This document shows, one piece after another, positions 45,684-56,537 of a stretch of DNA of 64,000 nt. The notes under the pieces are model-generated. The model worked only from the letters and a program-made list of their open reading frames with translations, did not search any database and was not told the origin of the DNA. Every line of letters starts with the position of its first letter. Within the stretch, counting starts at the first letter, position 1. The translations under genes and the position numbers were made by a program. The stretch is from Helianthus annuus (Eukaryota > Streptophyta > Magnoliopsida > Asterales > Asteraceae). The stretch covers positions 150,981,116-151,045,115 of the forward strand of contig NC_035434.2 in NCBI RefSeq assembly GCF_002127325.2. The letters are read 5' to 3'.

Positions 45684-46964
45684 ATGCCGCCACGTATGAG
45701 AGGTCGAGGAGGATTCGCTACATCTCACGACCATGAGGCAGGACCTTCACACAGGCGAGCCCCGTCAGCTACGCACAACACTGCAGCCAATGATCTTTGG
45801 GGATCAATCGCCGAGCCGGCTAGACACTCGGTGTCTATGAGCACTTCGCCATCACTACCCCAATCATTTGGGCCCCACTCGGAGAATGGGCCCCATGGTT
45901 CTCATGGATCTTATATACCTCTTCATCAGTCGCCTCACCAATACCCAGCACCAGTTTACCAGGGTATGTATAACCCTGATGCTTATTTGGACGAGCCGGT
46001 GGGTCATAACCCACTAGGACCGGAGGACCACTTTCCTAGTGATCACGAGATGGAAGTTGACGAGGACACGGACCCTTCACTGCCACCGTCAGCTACGCCT
46101 AACCATCCCATCGAGATATCGGATGGGTCACCATTTAGGGGATCACCCTACAATGGTGTGGACAGCTTTCAGGAGAGATTTCGGCAGCACGATTGGTATT
46201 ACACCCCCAGCCGCCACAACTCTCCGATGCTCCAGTCACACCATGGATCGCCGGTGCACTCGCAGCACCACTCTCAGCAGCAGCAGCTTCAGCAGCCGCC
46301 CTTGCAGCAGGACCTATCTGAGGCCCTCTGGCGCGACGTGATCACTCCGTCGCCACCGCCGCCACCAGTTTTACCTCCTTCGCCTCAGAGGCCAAGGAGG
46401 AACGCGCGTATGTCTACGCGCGGAGGGATTCGCATAGGCACCCCTCCACACGTTGGTAGCAGCCGCTACACGCCTCTTCACGAGGAGTTCAGGACGGGGG
46501 AGTCCCCGCATCCCGTATCGGAGGTCACTTCAGTACCGATCCCGCCTCTGCCACCGCAGAACTATGGAGAGCCGATTCCGGCTTATGCTAGCGCAGCCCA
46601 GTTTAACCCGTTCGAGCAGGTTTTCCCTCAGGGTTACGACTACACAGGAGACCCTTATTGGCAAGCTGCAAACTACAGCTCGCTCCCACCTAGTGGTCCA
46701 TTTGGAGACACTTGGGCTACTGGGCAGTCTACTTTTGGTTACCCTCCGGGTTACCAGCAGCCACAGCCACCGCAGCCGCAGCAGTACCAGCCACCGCCAC
46801 CGGCGCCTATGATGTCGCCACCGCAGGTTCAAGAAATCCTGCATGGGATTAACAGCATGCGACGAGAGTTGCAACACGAGATGCGAGCTGATCGCCGACG
46901 CAACAGTGGCATGTTCAAGAAGGTGTTTGACTTACTCAAGGGTAAGAGTAAGAAGGATCATTGA
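45684..46964 (+). CDS. E accessory ORF, intact (about 426 residues), unknown function
   Basis: Start chosen at ATG 45684 (MPPRMRGRGGFATSHDHEAGPS), because C begins at the matching place. An in-frame ATG at 45576 would add a hydrophobic run (FVYFILFLLLALSYIV), but C has a stop in that extension. The protein has an RG-rich basic start, a long Pro/Ser/His/Gln-rich middle with repeated NPLGPEDHF and ATPNHPIEISDGS text shared with C, and poly-Gln/Pro tracts. It ends in a charged helix (QEILHGINSMRRELQHEM) with a basic tail (LLKGKSKKDH). It lies between the primer site and gag. Conservation of both ends between C and E, while the middle drifts, suggests the ends carry the function. It is not an integrase, protease or obvious envelope protein. 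Confidence 0.8.
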   Translation: MPPRMRGRGGFATSHDHEAGPSHRRAPSATHNTAANDLWGSIAEPARHSVSMSTSPSLPQSFGPHSENGPHGSHGSYIPLHQSPHQYPAPVYQGMYNPDAYLDEPVGHNPLGPEDHFPSDHEMEVDEDTDPSLPPSATPNHPIEISDGSPFRGSPYNGVDSFQERFRQHDWYYTPSRHNSPMLQSHHGSPVHSQHHSQQQQLQQPPLQQDLSEALWRDVITPSPPPPPVLPPSPQRPRRNARMSTRGGIRIGTPPHVGSSRYTPLHEEFRTGESPHPVSEVTSVPIPPLPPQNYGEPIPAYASAAQFNPFEQVFPQGYDYTGDPYWQAANYSSLPPSGPFGDTWATGQSTFGYPPGYQQPQPPQPQQYQPPPPAPMMSPPQVQEILHGINSMRRELQHEMRADRRRNSGMFKKVFDLLKGKSKKDH

Positions 46965-46991
46965 ATCCTTTGATGGTTATCTCATTTACTC

Positions 46992-47187
46992 ATGTCCCTG
47001 CGTGGACATTTATTCCTGTACTCTACCCCTGCGTGGGTATATTTCCCTTATTCTACCCCTGCGAGGGTATGTTGTTCTGTTAACCCCTGCGTGGGTTTGT
47101 TTTATTTTATTTGTTGTCGTTGTTATTTGTTTAGCCCCTGCGCGGGCATGTTATTCATGTTATTTGAATTAAAGTCCCGTTTAGGGC
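46992..47187 (+). repeat. Array of short hairpins with constant loop (E leader)
   Basis: ATGTCC-CTGCGT-GGACAT at 46992-47009. TACCC-CTGCGT-GGGTA at 47024-47039. TACCC-CTGCGA-GGGTA at 47054-47069. AACCC-CTGCGT-GGGTT at 47082-47097. GCCC-CTGCGC-GGGC at 47134-47147. A CCC-GTTTA-GGG element closes the array at 47174-47187, as in C. The stems differ from each other and from C, yet every one is self-complementary around the same loop. Confidence 0.9.
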
Positions 47188-47401
47188 AAAGATGTACTAG
47201 TTACCTTATTTGAAATTTGAAATGGTTAATTGGAATTTCTCATTTTTATTTATGTGCATGAATTAAATATTTAAATAATGGAAAATATCAATTTTATTTG
47301 GTTTGCCATTTTAATAAGAATCTTAGTAAGGTATAACCTAGCTTGAATGCCTTATTAACAGGCCTGGCCATGATGGTAAAACCTGGTTGAAAAGATTCAA
47401 C
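47188..47401 (+). other. E leader up to the G insertion, no gene
   Basis: AT-rich, aligning with the C leader (GGCCATGATGGTAAAACC at 47370). It ends at GATTCAAC, where G begins. Confidence 0.6.
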
Positions 47402-50060
47402 TGTAACATCCGTCAGATTGGATTCCCAAAATCCGACACATTTTGAAATTCGAATCTTAAACTTTAAACCTCGAAAATTTTTCGCGAATTATATAATCGT
47501 TGAAAGATTTGTCTACCGATCAATTATTTAGTTGATTAATTTAAAATTTACATATATATAATTTCGTTAGTTTTGTAAAAAAAAAATACATATATTATTA
47601 TATCAATTGAACTAAAGCAAGACATGATTAAAGACATTTAGACAAGGCTCAAATCTTAGTGGTTTACTTAAAAATATAAATATTTGAATGAATTACTAAA
47701 TTAAAAGGATAAATACATGAAACATAGCCTTTAGCTATTGTCGAGTGATAATCTATTGGAATGGAAAAAGGAAAAGACCATTATATGCTCGACATTTATT
47801 ATTATGGTAATATTAATGTTCATATGTACCAATAGCTATAATAATGTGCAGGCATCCATTTTAAGTTTGCCGCCCAAAATAAAGATGTCGGCCAGTACAT
47901 CAATCGGCACCTTAATGATTTCGAAATTTGAATTTCCAAAATAAATATCAAGTTTTGTTCAACAGTCAAACCCATTCTACACACCACCTCAAACCCATCG
48001 ATGTCTCCCTCTCACTCTCTGTTGATACCACAATACACCGAGGTTTCGCCGGAGAATCGGAGAAGAAGACCGGTTGCCGCGACCAAGTACACTACCATCA
48101 CAACCCGTTCACCTTCACCACCTTGTTCGCGTATTATCTGCACAACCGGAGAACTTCGCCGGAGAAAGTGCACGTCACCGGAGAAGAAGCTCACGCTGGA
48201 TCACGTAGAACTCACCGGAGCCGCCGGTGTTCGCAACGAGAACCATCTCGTCTGGTTCGTTTGCGTTTTTCTCTTGTTCACCCAATAAACGTCACGACGG
48301 AGACACCTACAACATCAGGACGAAGTCAACGCTCCCCGGAACTCGGAGTTCCGCCGGAGTAAACGAAGCACGCCGGAGATCCCTCCTTCTTTCCCACCGT
48401 TGGTATACCCTTTCCTATCAATCCATTTTATGATTTTTGAACATAATAAGAAATGTGTAAAAAGAATATTGAAGTCACGAAATTATAACATTTGAAACAA
48501 ACTATTATTAGGTGGATTTTGTTTTATTTCATTTCTTTAAACAGTGGGGTCGGTTCCTTTTGTTTCGGTTAATCGTTTCGCATATCATTCGGTATACATC
48601 CTTTATCGAACCATTTTTTTTATTCGCGTATAAATCCTTTTGAATACAATGAACTATTGAAGAACCACATTTGCTCTGTGCTTAAAAACTTTGATTTGAA
48701 AACTCATCAATTTGATATTTGCTTGAATTTACGTAAACAGTTATATCTTCTATTAACAAAAGTACAATTTACCATACAAACTGAGTTGAATGATTCATAA
48801 ATATAAGTTATAAAATTAGTTGGGTTATTATTGTTCGGTTTTGCTTTGTTTTAAAACGGAGAAGACAACTCGCGGGTTATGTTTTAAATGAATTAAAAAC
48901 CCAACAAATTCCAAGATGTAGCCTAGTGGTGGGCACGTGAAACGTTCCGTTTTTGGGCTACTTTGAACATTATTTTTTTTTATCAATTTTGCTTTTAAAA
49001 TAACAACCTAAAACAATCCATTTCAGATTGTATTTTTTTTTCTCTTTTTTTTTCTTTTCTTTATTTTATGTTAATCTGTTAGTAACCAACCTTAACTAAC
49101 CCATTTATATGAAAGCCTTTAATTTATGTTAAACTCATTATGTTAGAATGTGATAAAATAAATAGAATATCTAATTAAACAAATAATAAAACATAAAGTT
49201 AGAAATTATATTTAAGCATACAAATTTTAACAAATTCGTTATATATTTCCAAATCTCTAGGATAACTATTTCGTTAGCTCTCTTGGATTTTTCACCATCT
49301 TTACTCGTGCGTTATTTCAAGGAATCACAAACGCAACCACTGTGAGTATACTCGATCCCTTTTTCCCTTTTACACTTTGGGATGCAACATGTATTCTATA
49401 TTCAAACACGTGACACTTGAAACTTATTTGAAACATGCTCTATCCATTTAAACATGAAACATGGAACTTGTGATACTTGAGACTATTTTGTGCTATGTGA
49501 ACGTTTAATCCCTGTGTGTAGTTCCGCCTTAACAATAGTAGCGCTATAGGGGTAATGCACCTCCCCGTTAGTCTTTGGGGTATTGTTAGGATGAGACATA
49601 TAACCTCCCGTTAAACTTTGGGAAAGGCACTTAACGCATTAGAAACTTGGGCTATCACTTGGACTGCGTGAACTAGCATGGCTGAAACTATTTTATTATG
49701 TTCATGTTGGATTTGAGTCTTTTATTCTATTATGCTATGTAAACAAACTTGTATACTCGCTCATGCTTTTGCATTGAAACTCTATTTTAATACATGTTGC
49801 AGGTTGATTATTGAAGTATGGATGAATGATGAAACAAGTTTAGGGTGGACTAGATACACACCTTTAATCTATTTATCTTTTAATGTTATGTTATTTGTTG
49901 AAACAATGTTGTATTTTGTTTTGAATATTGTATGACAATTTAGCACTTGCAATGAAATTTGAATTTAATTAAATATTGTCACATAGTGTTATGAAGTCTC
50001 TAGCAATCTATACACACTTCGTCTCATCCCGATGTTTCCGCCATCGGTTGGGGTGTGACA
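47402..50060 (+). repeat. G 5' LTR
   Basis: Matches 53432-56093. An acceptor-like TGTTGCAG|G ends at 49802, 258 nt before the LTR end. A donor-like GTGAGTAT starts at 49342. CCTTAACAATA (about 49528) and TATTGTTAGG (about 49582) can pair around a sequence resembling the loop of the internal G hairpins. The first kilobase is AT-rich apart from the segment described next. Confidence 0.93.
47960..48400 (+). other. Exon-like GC-rich segment in G LTR
   Basis: After AT-rich sequence the composition changes abruptly to CGCCGGAGAA-rich text with overlapping frames (ATG 48001, 95 codons; another of 144 codons from 47928). It is preceded by a leader-like stretch (CAGTCAAACCCATTCTACAC). The 3' LTR copy at 53990-54430 is nearly identical. 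It resembles a plant first exon, but no protein family is recognised and both frames could be chance. It may be the transcribed start of the LTR or a captured gene fragment. Confidence 0.35.
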
Positions 50061-50063
50061 GAT

Positions 50064-50076
50064 TGGTATCAGAGCC
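50064..50076 (+). promoter_or_regulatory. G primer-binding site (tRNA-iMet)
   Basis: TGGTATCAGAGCC, four bases after the LTR end at 50060. Confidence 0.92.
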
Positions 50077-50428
50077 ATAACTATAGGGAATTAGGAAAAG
50101 TAGGAATGCTTTAACCTAGTCTATAGTTTTAGAGCTTTATTATTATGTTTTACTTGAACTACTTGCATGCTACCTTATTTGCTCTTATTTATTCTCTTTT
50201 GATCTTTCAAGCATATATGTCGCTTATGTGTTAACACTTGACATGTTATACTTGCCTCATTATGTGCTAATACATGTTTTATTGTCCCACTCATTATGTG
50301 ATATTCTTAATATACTTCATTGTGCGTTTATATATTTGTTTGTTTATTCCTTTAACATACTCTTTCCCTCATGCATTTTACCCGATTATTCTGAATCTGA
50401 CAACACTCATATTACACAAACGGGACGA

Positions 50429-51180
50429 GTTTACCAAAATAGGCGTGAAACCCACAATTTGGTAAACGACTCTCATCTCGCTCGATTCTATTTTTGCATG
50501 AAATTCACCATTAAGTTAGGAGTGAAATCCACATCTTAATGGAAATTTCAAATTTAAATTCTAGTGGACCCTCGTCAACGTCTCAAAATTTAATTTGACC
50601 CGACGAGTACCAACCACACTTAGGGCACGAAGTCGTCAAGTTAGGGGTGAAACCCGCACCTCGTCGACTAGTCCCACTCCTTGATTTTTATAAATCTCGC
50701 CAAGTCTCGAATTTTCGATTGAATTGGGGCATGTAGTAACCGGAAGGGTGAATACCGTTAACCGACTTGTCGGCGAGAGTATTTCACCTATTAGGCCAAA
50801 GCATGTTTTCAATTTCAAAGGACCTTTTGACCACTTTGGTTAGTCAACGTTCCATTTTGGAACCATCCAAGTTTCTTTTTATCAAACTTACGCTTTATTA
50901 TTCTCGATCTTTTATGATGAAACTCTCTCTTATCAATTTTGAACCATTTTTGAGATTCCATTTTGCGCACACATCATACTATTACTTTTCATACGATTAT
51001 GCATTACTAGCATGCATAATTTGTCGTAATTTTATTTACATTTTTCTTTTGTAACAACAAGTGGAGACATATCTTCGAGATAGGAGTGATTTCCTTACCT
51101 TGACGATTAACTCCGCTTCTTTTTCTCATCTTACAACGACCTCATCAATGGGTTAGGGGTGATTCCCTTACCTAGATGAT
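50429..51180 (+). repeat. Five hairpins with a constant 19-nt loop in G interior
   Basis: Loop consensus WTAGGNGTGAWWYCCNYAN, 19 nt. Copy 1: arms GTTTACCAAA (50429-50438) and TTTGGTAAAC (50458-50467). Copy 2: CCATTAAG (50508-50515) and CTTAATGG (50535-50542). Copy 3: GTCGTCAAG (50632-50640) with CTCGTCGAC (50660-50668), two mismatches. Copy 4: ATCTTCGAG (51071-51079) with CTTGACGAT (51099-51107), one mismatch and one G-T. Copy 5: TCATC-AA-TGGGT (51142-51153) with ACCTA-GATGA (51170-51179), a 2-nt bulge and one G-T; here the stem reaches one base into the loop consensus. The arms are unrelated to each other. Confidence 0.8.
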
Positions 51181-52139
51181 CACTACCGATACTTTCTTTT
51201 AATAGACTATGTTATGTAAACACGATCATTTATACATCTAAATCGTTTATCATTAGTCAAATCTCTAATTAGTTCAAAATGCATTGTTTATATGAATGAA
51301 CTTCTTATCCTACAATCTATATTTTCATATAGCTTACACACGTGAAATTTTAACTTTTCCGTAGACACTTGTTTCTCGGTATTCAAAATTTCACGAAATA
51401 CTACTCGTTAACTTAGTCGGTCTAACAAATCCATTGCCCACGAATTTTATATTCAACATAACTAATAAAACAAGCTCATCACATATCATTAAACTAGAGA
51501 TTTTCTATTTTTAATTGAGAATCAAATCAACTTTTTCGCACACACCTATAAAATATTACCAGTATTATTTAAACATTTACTAAAACTCCTTTTCAAAACC
51601 AATAAAACATTTTTCAACAATCACTAAGCTCGTATACCAAACTCCTTTTTCTAAGGATCAACTTTTCCTCAAGAATCTATAAACTTCAAAACTTTCTAAT
51701 ATAAAAGTTACTTAAAACGATGCAAGCTTGTTAACCCCAAGAACTTTTCAAAACCTCGCTCGATACGCCAATTAAATTCAAAACACGTGGGCAAGGAAAC
51801 TTCATAAGAACCGACAAGTTCTCAACTATGTAAATTCTTTTAAAACCATAATAGCATTTCCATTCTTCTACAAAGTATCCTTTCGCATAATCAAAAGACG
51901 TTTTCTTTTATATTCTCCTTACATTCACAAACTAGATTTTACATTCCATGACAACTCAATCTATTTTAACTTCACGTTTTGCGCAAACAACTATATATGT
52001 ATATCATTTTACACGTTTTAATCAATATCTCACAACGATCTCACGCACGTCACTCGTTCTTTTTTTTCTTTCATACTCAAAACTTTTAATCTCTTACGCG
52101 CATAAACTCGTGCATTTAGATTTATACGGTAAATAAAAT
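51181..52139 (+). other. G interior, AT-rich, no gene seen
   Basis: About 950 nt without a credible ORF or a repeat I can define. No similarity to gag or pol is visible on either strand. Confidence 0.6.
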
Positions 52140-52760
52140 CATTATTTCCTACATCCATACTTATACATTCTATGCCTTTACTTATGTACTCACTTACACA
52201 TTTATGTTATACTCATGATTCAAAATTCATACGTTTTACGTTTATACACACACTCACAATTATACATTTACGTTGTCCTTACATTCATGTCTATACTACA
52301 TTCGTATTCATATTCATACGAGTTATGTTTTCATTTGCACTTTTACAACTTTGTTACACTTATACTCATACACATGTATTTTATTCATACTTAAACATTC
52401 ATGTTTTACACTTAATTTTCACATTTACATCCATACTCATGCATCTTGTGTTTATACTCCCGTCTATACGATTTACGTTATATTCATACTCGCATTTATA
52501 CTCACGTTTATAGGATTTATGTTATACTCGTACTTTTGTTTGTACTCTCATTTTTACAAATTGTGTCTATACTCACGTCATTCGTTTGTGATCAAATTGT
52601 GCTCACATTTATGCCCATTTTTAATACACGTTATGCTTATACTTTTACTCATATTCCTGACATGCGTTTTGTGTTTATGCTCACGTGCGTGTTCAAATTT
52701 AAACTTATACTATGCTCATGCTTTTTACTCAAAAATTTATACATTCGCACATGTACACGG
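52140..52760 (+). repeat. Degenerate pyrimidine-rich minisatellite in G interior
   Basis: A long run of variants of CATTTATACTCAYR and TTATGTTATACTCGTAC, poor in G on the plus strand. Its low complexity keeps two overlapping frames open (up to 204 codons), rich in Tyr, His, Leu and Phe; these look like by-products, not proteins. Confidence 0.6.
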
Positions 52761-53395
52761 GCGAAACTCGAAGGATTCGCTTACGTTGGACTTATACTAT
52801 TTGGAACGTAAACATGCTTATATGCTACATTTCTATACTCGCGCATTTTTGTTTTCAAAATTTATGTATACCTTGAGTCATACGTAACTAGTACAAGCTA
52901 TGCGGATCATGCGACGGTCAATATAATCGCGGGTGCACACGGGATTATAGTGATGGGCGTATGAGAAACCATAGAGTGTACTACTGTGTATGGTAAGACA
53001 CGGGATGTAACATGACACCGAATACGAAACGGACGTAACGTGGTCAAAACATGGTGGACACGCCGTTGGTACTTATTATATATAAGTGTTTTCACTATGT
53101 TACCAAACTTTCGTAAAACGTGTCGTGAGAAATTCAGTGTTTTGTAGACCTTTTGGACCTAATACAAACTTTAAACAACTCACAAGCGCATTATATCCGA
53201 TTATCCGTGACGAGACCTCATTCTTAACACACTACTTTCGTTTATCCGATACTTATGCTATTCTTATACTCATAATCGTTTATTAGATCAATCGTTCACC
53301 CTTATACCTCGATTATTCTCTGTTGTCTCAAACTCCAAATATCAATTTTAAATAATCACCTCTTGCCAAAACTCTTTCAAGTTTTCCTTTTGGAT
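52761..53395 (+). other. G interior, last part, no gene seen
   Basis: Ordinary AT-rich sequence leading to the pre-PPT hairpin. No ORF of note. Confidence 0.55.
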
Positions 53396-53431
53396 AAATT
53401 TCGGGACGAAATTTCCTAAAGGAGGGGAGAC
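53396..53431 (+). promoter_or_regulatory. G pre-PPT hairpin and polypurine tract
   Basis: AAATTTCG-GGA-CGAAATTT (53396-53414) followed by AAAGGAGGGGAGA (about 53418-53430) against the 3' LTR. One stem pair differs from B, C and E on both arms (C-G there, T-A here). Confidence 0.8.
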
Positions 53432-56093
53432 TGTAACATCCGTCAGATTGGATTCCCAAAATCCGACCCATTTTGAAATTCGAATCTTAAACTTTAAACC
53501 TCGAAAATTTTTCGCGAATTATATAATCGTTGAAAGATTTGTCTACCGATCAATTATTTAGTTGATTAATTTAAAATTTACATATATATAATTTCATTAG
53601 TTTTGTAAAAAAAAATACATATATTATTATATCAATTGAACTAAAGCAAGACATGATTAAAGACATTTAGACAAGGCTCAAATCTTAGTGGTTTACTTAA
53701 AAATATAAATATTTGAATGAATTACTAAATTAAAAGGATAAATACATGAAACATAGCCTTTAGCTATTGTCGAGTGATAATCTATTGGAATGGAAAAAGG
53801 AAAAGACCATTATATGCTCGACATTTATTATTATGGTGATATTAATGTTCATATGTACCAATAGCTATAATAATGTGCAGGCATCCATTTTAAGTTTGCC
53901 GCCCAAAATAAAGATGTCGGCCAGTACATCAATCGGCACCTTAATGATTTCGAAATTTGAATTTCCAAAATAAATATCAAGTTTTGTTCAACAGTCAAAC
54001 CCATTCTACACACCACCTCAAACCCATCGATGTCTCCCTCTCACTCTCTGTTGATACCACAATACACCGAGGTTTCGCCGGAGAATCGGAGAAGAAGACC
54101 GGTTGCCGCGACCAAGTACACTACCATCACAACCCGTTCACCTTCACCACCTTGTTCGCGTATTATCTGCACAACCGGAGAACTTCGCCGGAGAAAGTGC
54201 ACGTCACCGGAGAAGAAGCTCACGCTGGATCACGTAGAACTCACCGGAGCCGCCGGTGTTCGCAACGAGAACCATCTCGTCTGGTTCGTTTGCGTTTTTC
54301 TCTTGTTCACCCAATAAACGTCACGACGGAGACACCTACAACATCAGGACGAAGTCAACGCTCCCCGGAACTCGGAGTTCCGCCGGAGTAAACGAAGCAC
54401 GCCGGAGATCCCTCCTTCTTTCCCACCGTTGGTATACCCTTTCCTATCAATCCATTTTATGATTTTTGAACATAATAAGAAATGTGTAAAAAGAATATTG
54501 AAGTCACGAAATTATAACATTTGAAACAAACTATTATTAGGTGGATTTTGTTTTATTTCATTTCTTTAAACAGTGGGGTCGGTTCCTTTTGTTTCGGTTA
54601 ATCGTTTCGCATATCATTCGGTATACATCCTTTATCGAACCATTTTTTTATTCGCGTATAAATCCTTTTGAATACAATGAACTATTGAAGAACCACATTT
54701 GCTCTGTGCTTAAAAACTTTGATTTGAAAACTCATCAATTTGATATTTGCTTGAATTTACGTAAACAGTTATATCTTCTATTAACAAAAGTACAATTTAC
54801 CATACAAACTGAGTTGAATGATTCATAAATATAAGTTATAAAATTAGTTGGGTTATTATTGTTCGGTTTTGCTTTGTTTTAAAATGGAGAAGACAACTCG
54901 CGGGTTATGTTTTAAATGAATTAAAAACCCAACAAATTCCAAGATGTAGCCTAGTGGTGGGCACGTGAAACGTTCCGTTTTTGGGCTACTTTGAACATTA
55001 TTTTTTTTTTTATCAATTTTGCTTTTAAAATAACAACCTAAAACAATCCATTTCAGATTGTATTTTTTTTTTTCTCTTTTTTTTTTCTTTTCTTTATTTT
55101 ATGTTAATCTGTTAGTAACCAACCTTAACTGACCCATTTATATGAAAGCCTTTAATTTATGTTAAACTCATTATGTTAGAATGTGATAAAATAAATAGAA
55201 TATCTAATTAAACAAATAATAAAACATAAAGTTAGAAATTATATTTAAGCATACAAATTTTAACAAATTCGTTATATATTTCCAAATCTCTAGGATAACT
55301 ATTTCGTTAGCTCTCTTGGATTTTTCACCATCTTTACTCGTGCGTTATTTCAAGGAATCACAAACGCAACCACTGTGAGTATACTCGATCCCTTTTTCCC
55401 TTTTACACTTTGGGATGCAACATGTATTCTGTATTCAAACACGTGACACTTGAAACTTATTTGAAACATGCTCTATCCATTTAAACATGAAACATGGAAC
55501 TTGTGATACTTGAGACTATTTTGTGCTATGTGAACGTTTAATCCCTGTGTGTAGTTCCGCCTTAACAATAGTAGCGCTATAGGGGTAATGCACCTCCCCG
55601 TTAGTCTTTGGGGTATTGTTAGGATGAGACATATAACCTCCCGTTAAACTTTGGGAAAGGCACTTAACGCATTAGAAACTTGGGCTATCACTTGGACTGC
55701 GTGAACTAGCATGGCTGAAACTATTTTATTATGTTCATGTTGGATTTGAGTCTTTTATTCTATTATGCTATGTAAACAAACTTGTATACTCGCTCATGCT
55801 TTTGCATTGAAACTCTATTTTAATACATGTTGCAGGTTGATTATTGAAGTATGGATGAATGATGAAACAAGTTTAGGGTGGACTAGATACACACCTTTAA
55901 TCTATTTATCTTTTAATGTTATGTTATTTGTTGAAACAATGTTGTATTTTGTTTTGAATATTGTATGACAATTTAGCACTTGCAATGAAATTTGAATTTA
56001 ATTAAATATTGTCACATAGTGTTATGAAGTCTCTAGCAATCTATACACACTTCGTCTCATCCCGATGTTTCCGCCATCGGTTGGGGTGTGACA
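53432..56093 (+). repeat. G 3' LTR
   Basis: Near-identical partner of 47402-50060. Ends GGGGTGTGACA; GATTC follows at 56094. Confidence 0.93.
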
Positions 56094-56537
56094 GATTCCC
56101 TGTTAACATCTGAAAACATGTTAACATTCCTGGCTAAGCGTGATCTGAAAAATCACACAAGCCACCCTTTTTAATAAATTATCTACAGATTTTATCTGTA
56201 TACAAGTCTATTAATGACTTGATACCTACGGGTTATGACTATGTCATATAGTGGCAGTTGTGGTTTATAACTCCCTGCCTAATAAAGGATTATTTGTTTA
56301 ATTATACAATTTATAATCCTATAAAATCTAAATTTATAATTTAGTAGCTGTCCGTAGTGACTAGGCCTATGATGCCAATTTATATATTTTCATTCCTTGA
56401 TTGCTAATAAGAGCCTGAATGAAATTTATTAAATTAACTGTTAAGGTTCTTGATACCATGGTTAATAAATCGTCTAGAACGATAATACTGTTAGGTTTCT
56501 AAATAGACCTTGTCCTTTATTGTAGCTTAAAGCTACA
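56094..56537 (+). other. E leader between G and gag, no gene
   Basis: Continues the leader (GTTAACATCTG...) that aligns with C at about 29750-30265. TTTATTGTAG lies just before the gag ATG, in the place of the acceptor-like TTCTGTAG of C. Confidence 0.6.

Larger units (their letters stand above)
47402..56093 (+). mobile_element. Element G: non-autonomous LTR element (LARD-like), very young
   Basis: LTRs at 47402-50060 and 53432-56093 (about 2.66 kb each) start TGTAACATCCGTCAG and end GGGGTGTGACA. By eye they differ at about six substitutions plus homopolymer lengths. Primer site, polypurine tract and pre-PPT hairpin are present. The 3.37-kb interior contains no gag, protease, RT or integrase. 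This is the layout of a large retrotransposon derivative that must borrow proteins. GATTC occurs on both sides (47394-47398 and 56094-56098), but three bases (AAC) separate the left copy from the LTR, so the TSD is irregular. Confidence 0.92.

Noticed and set aside
48001..48288. 95-codon ORF in the G LTR as a host gene
   Set aside because: It occurs identically in both LTRs, has no recognisable domain, and is overlapped by another open frame. Kept only as an exon-like segment.
52172..52887. 204-codon ORF in the G interior as a real membrane protein
   Set aside because: It overlaps other long frames in the same low-complexity repeat and has only Tyr/His/Leu/Phe-rich text, with no domain and no relative.
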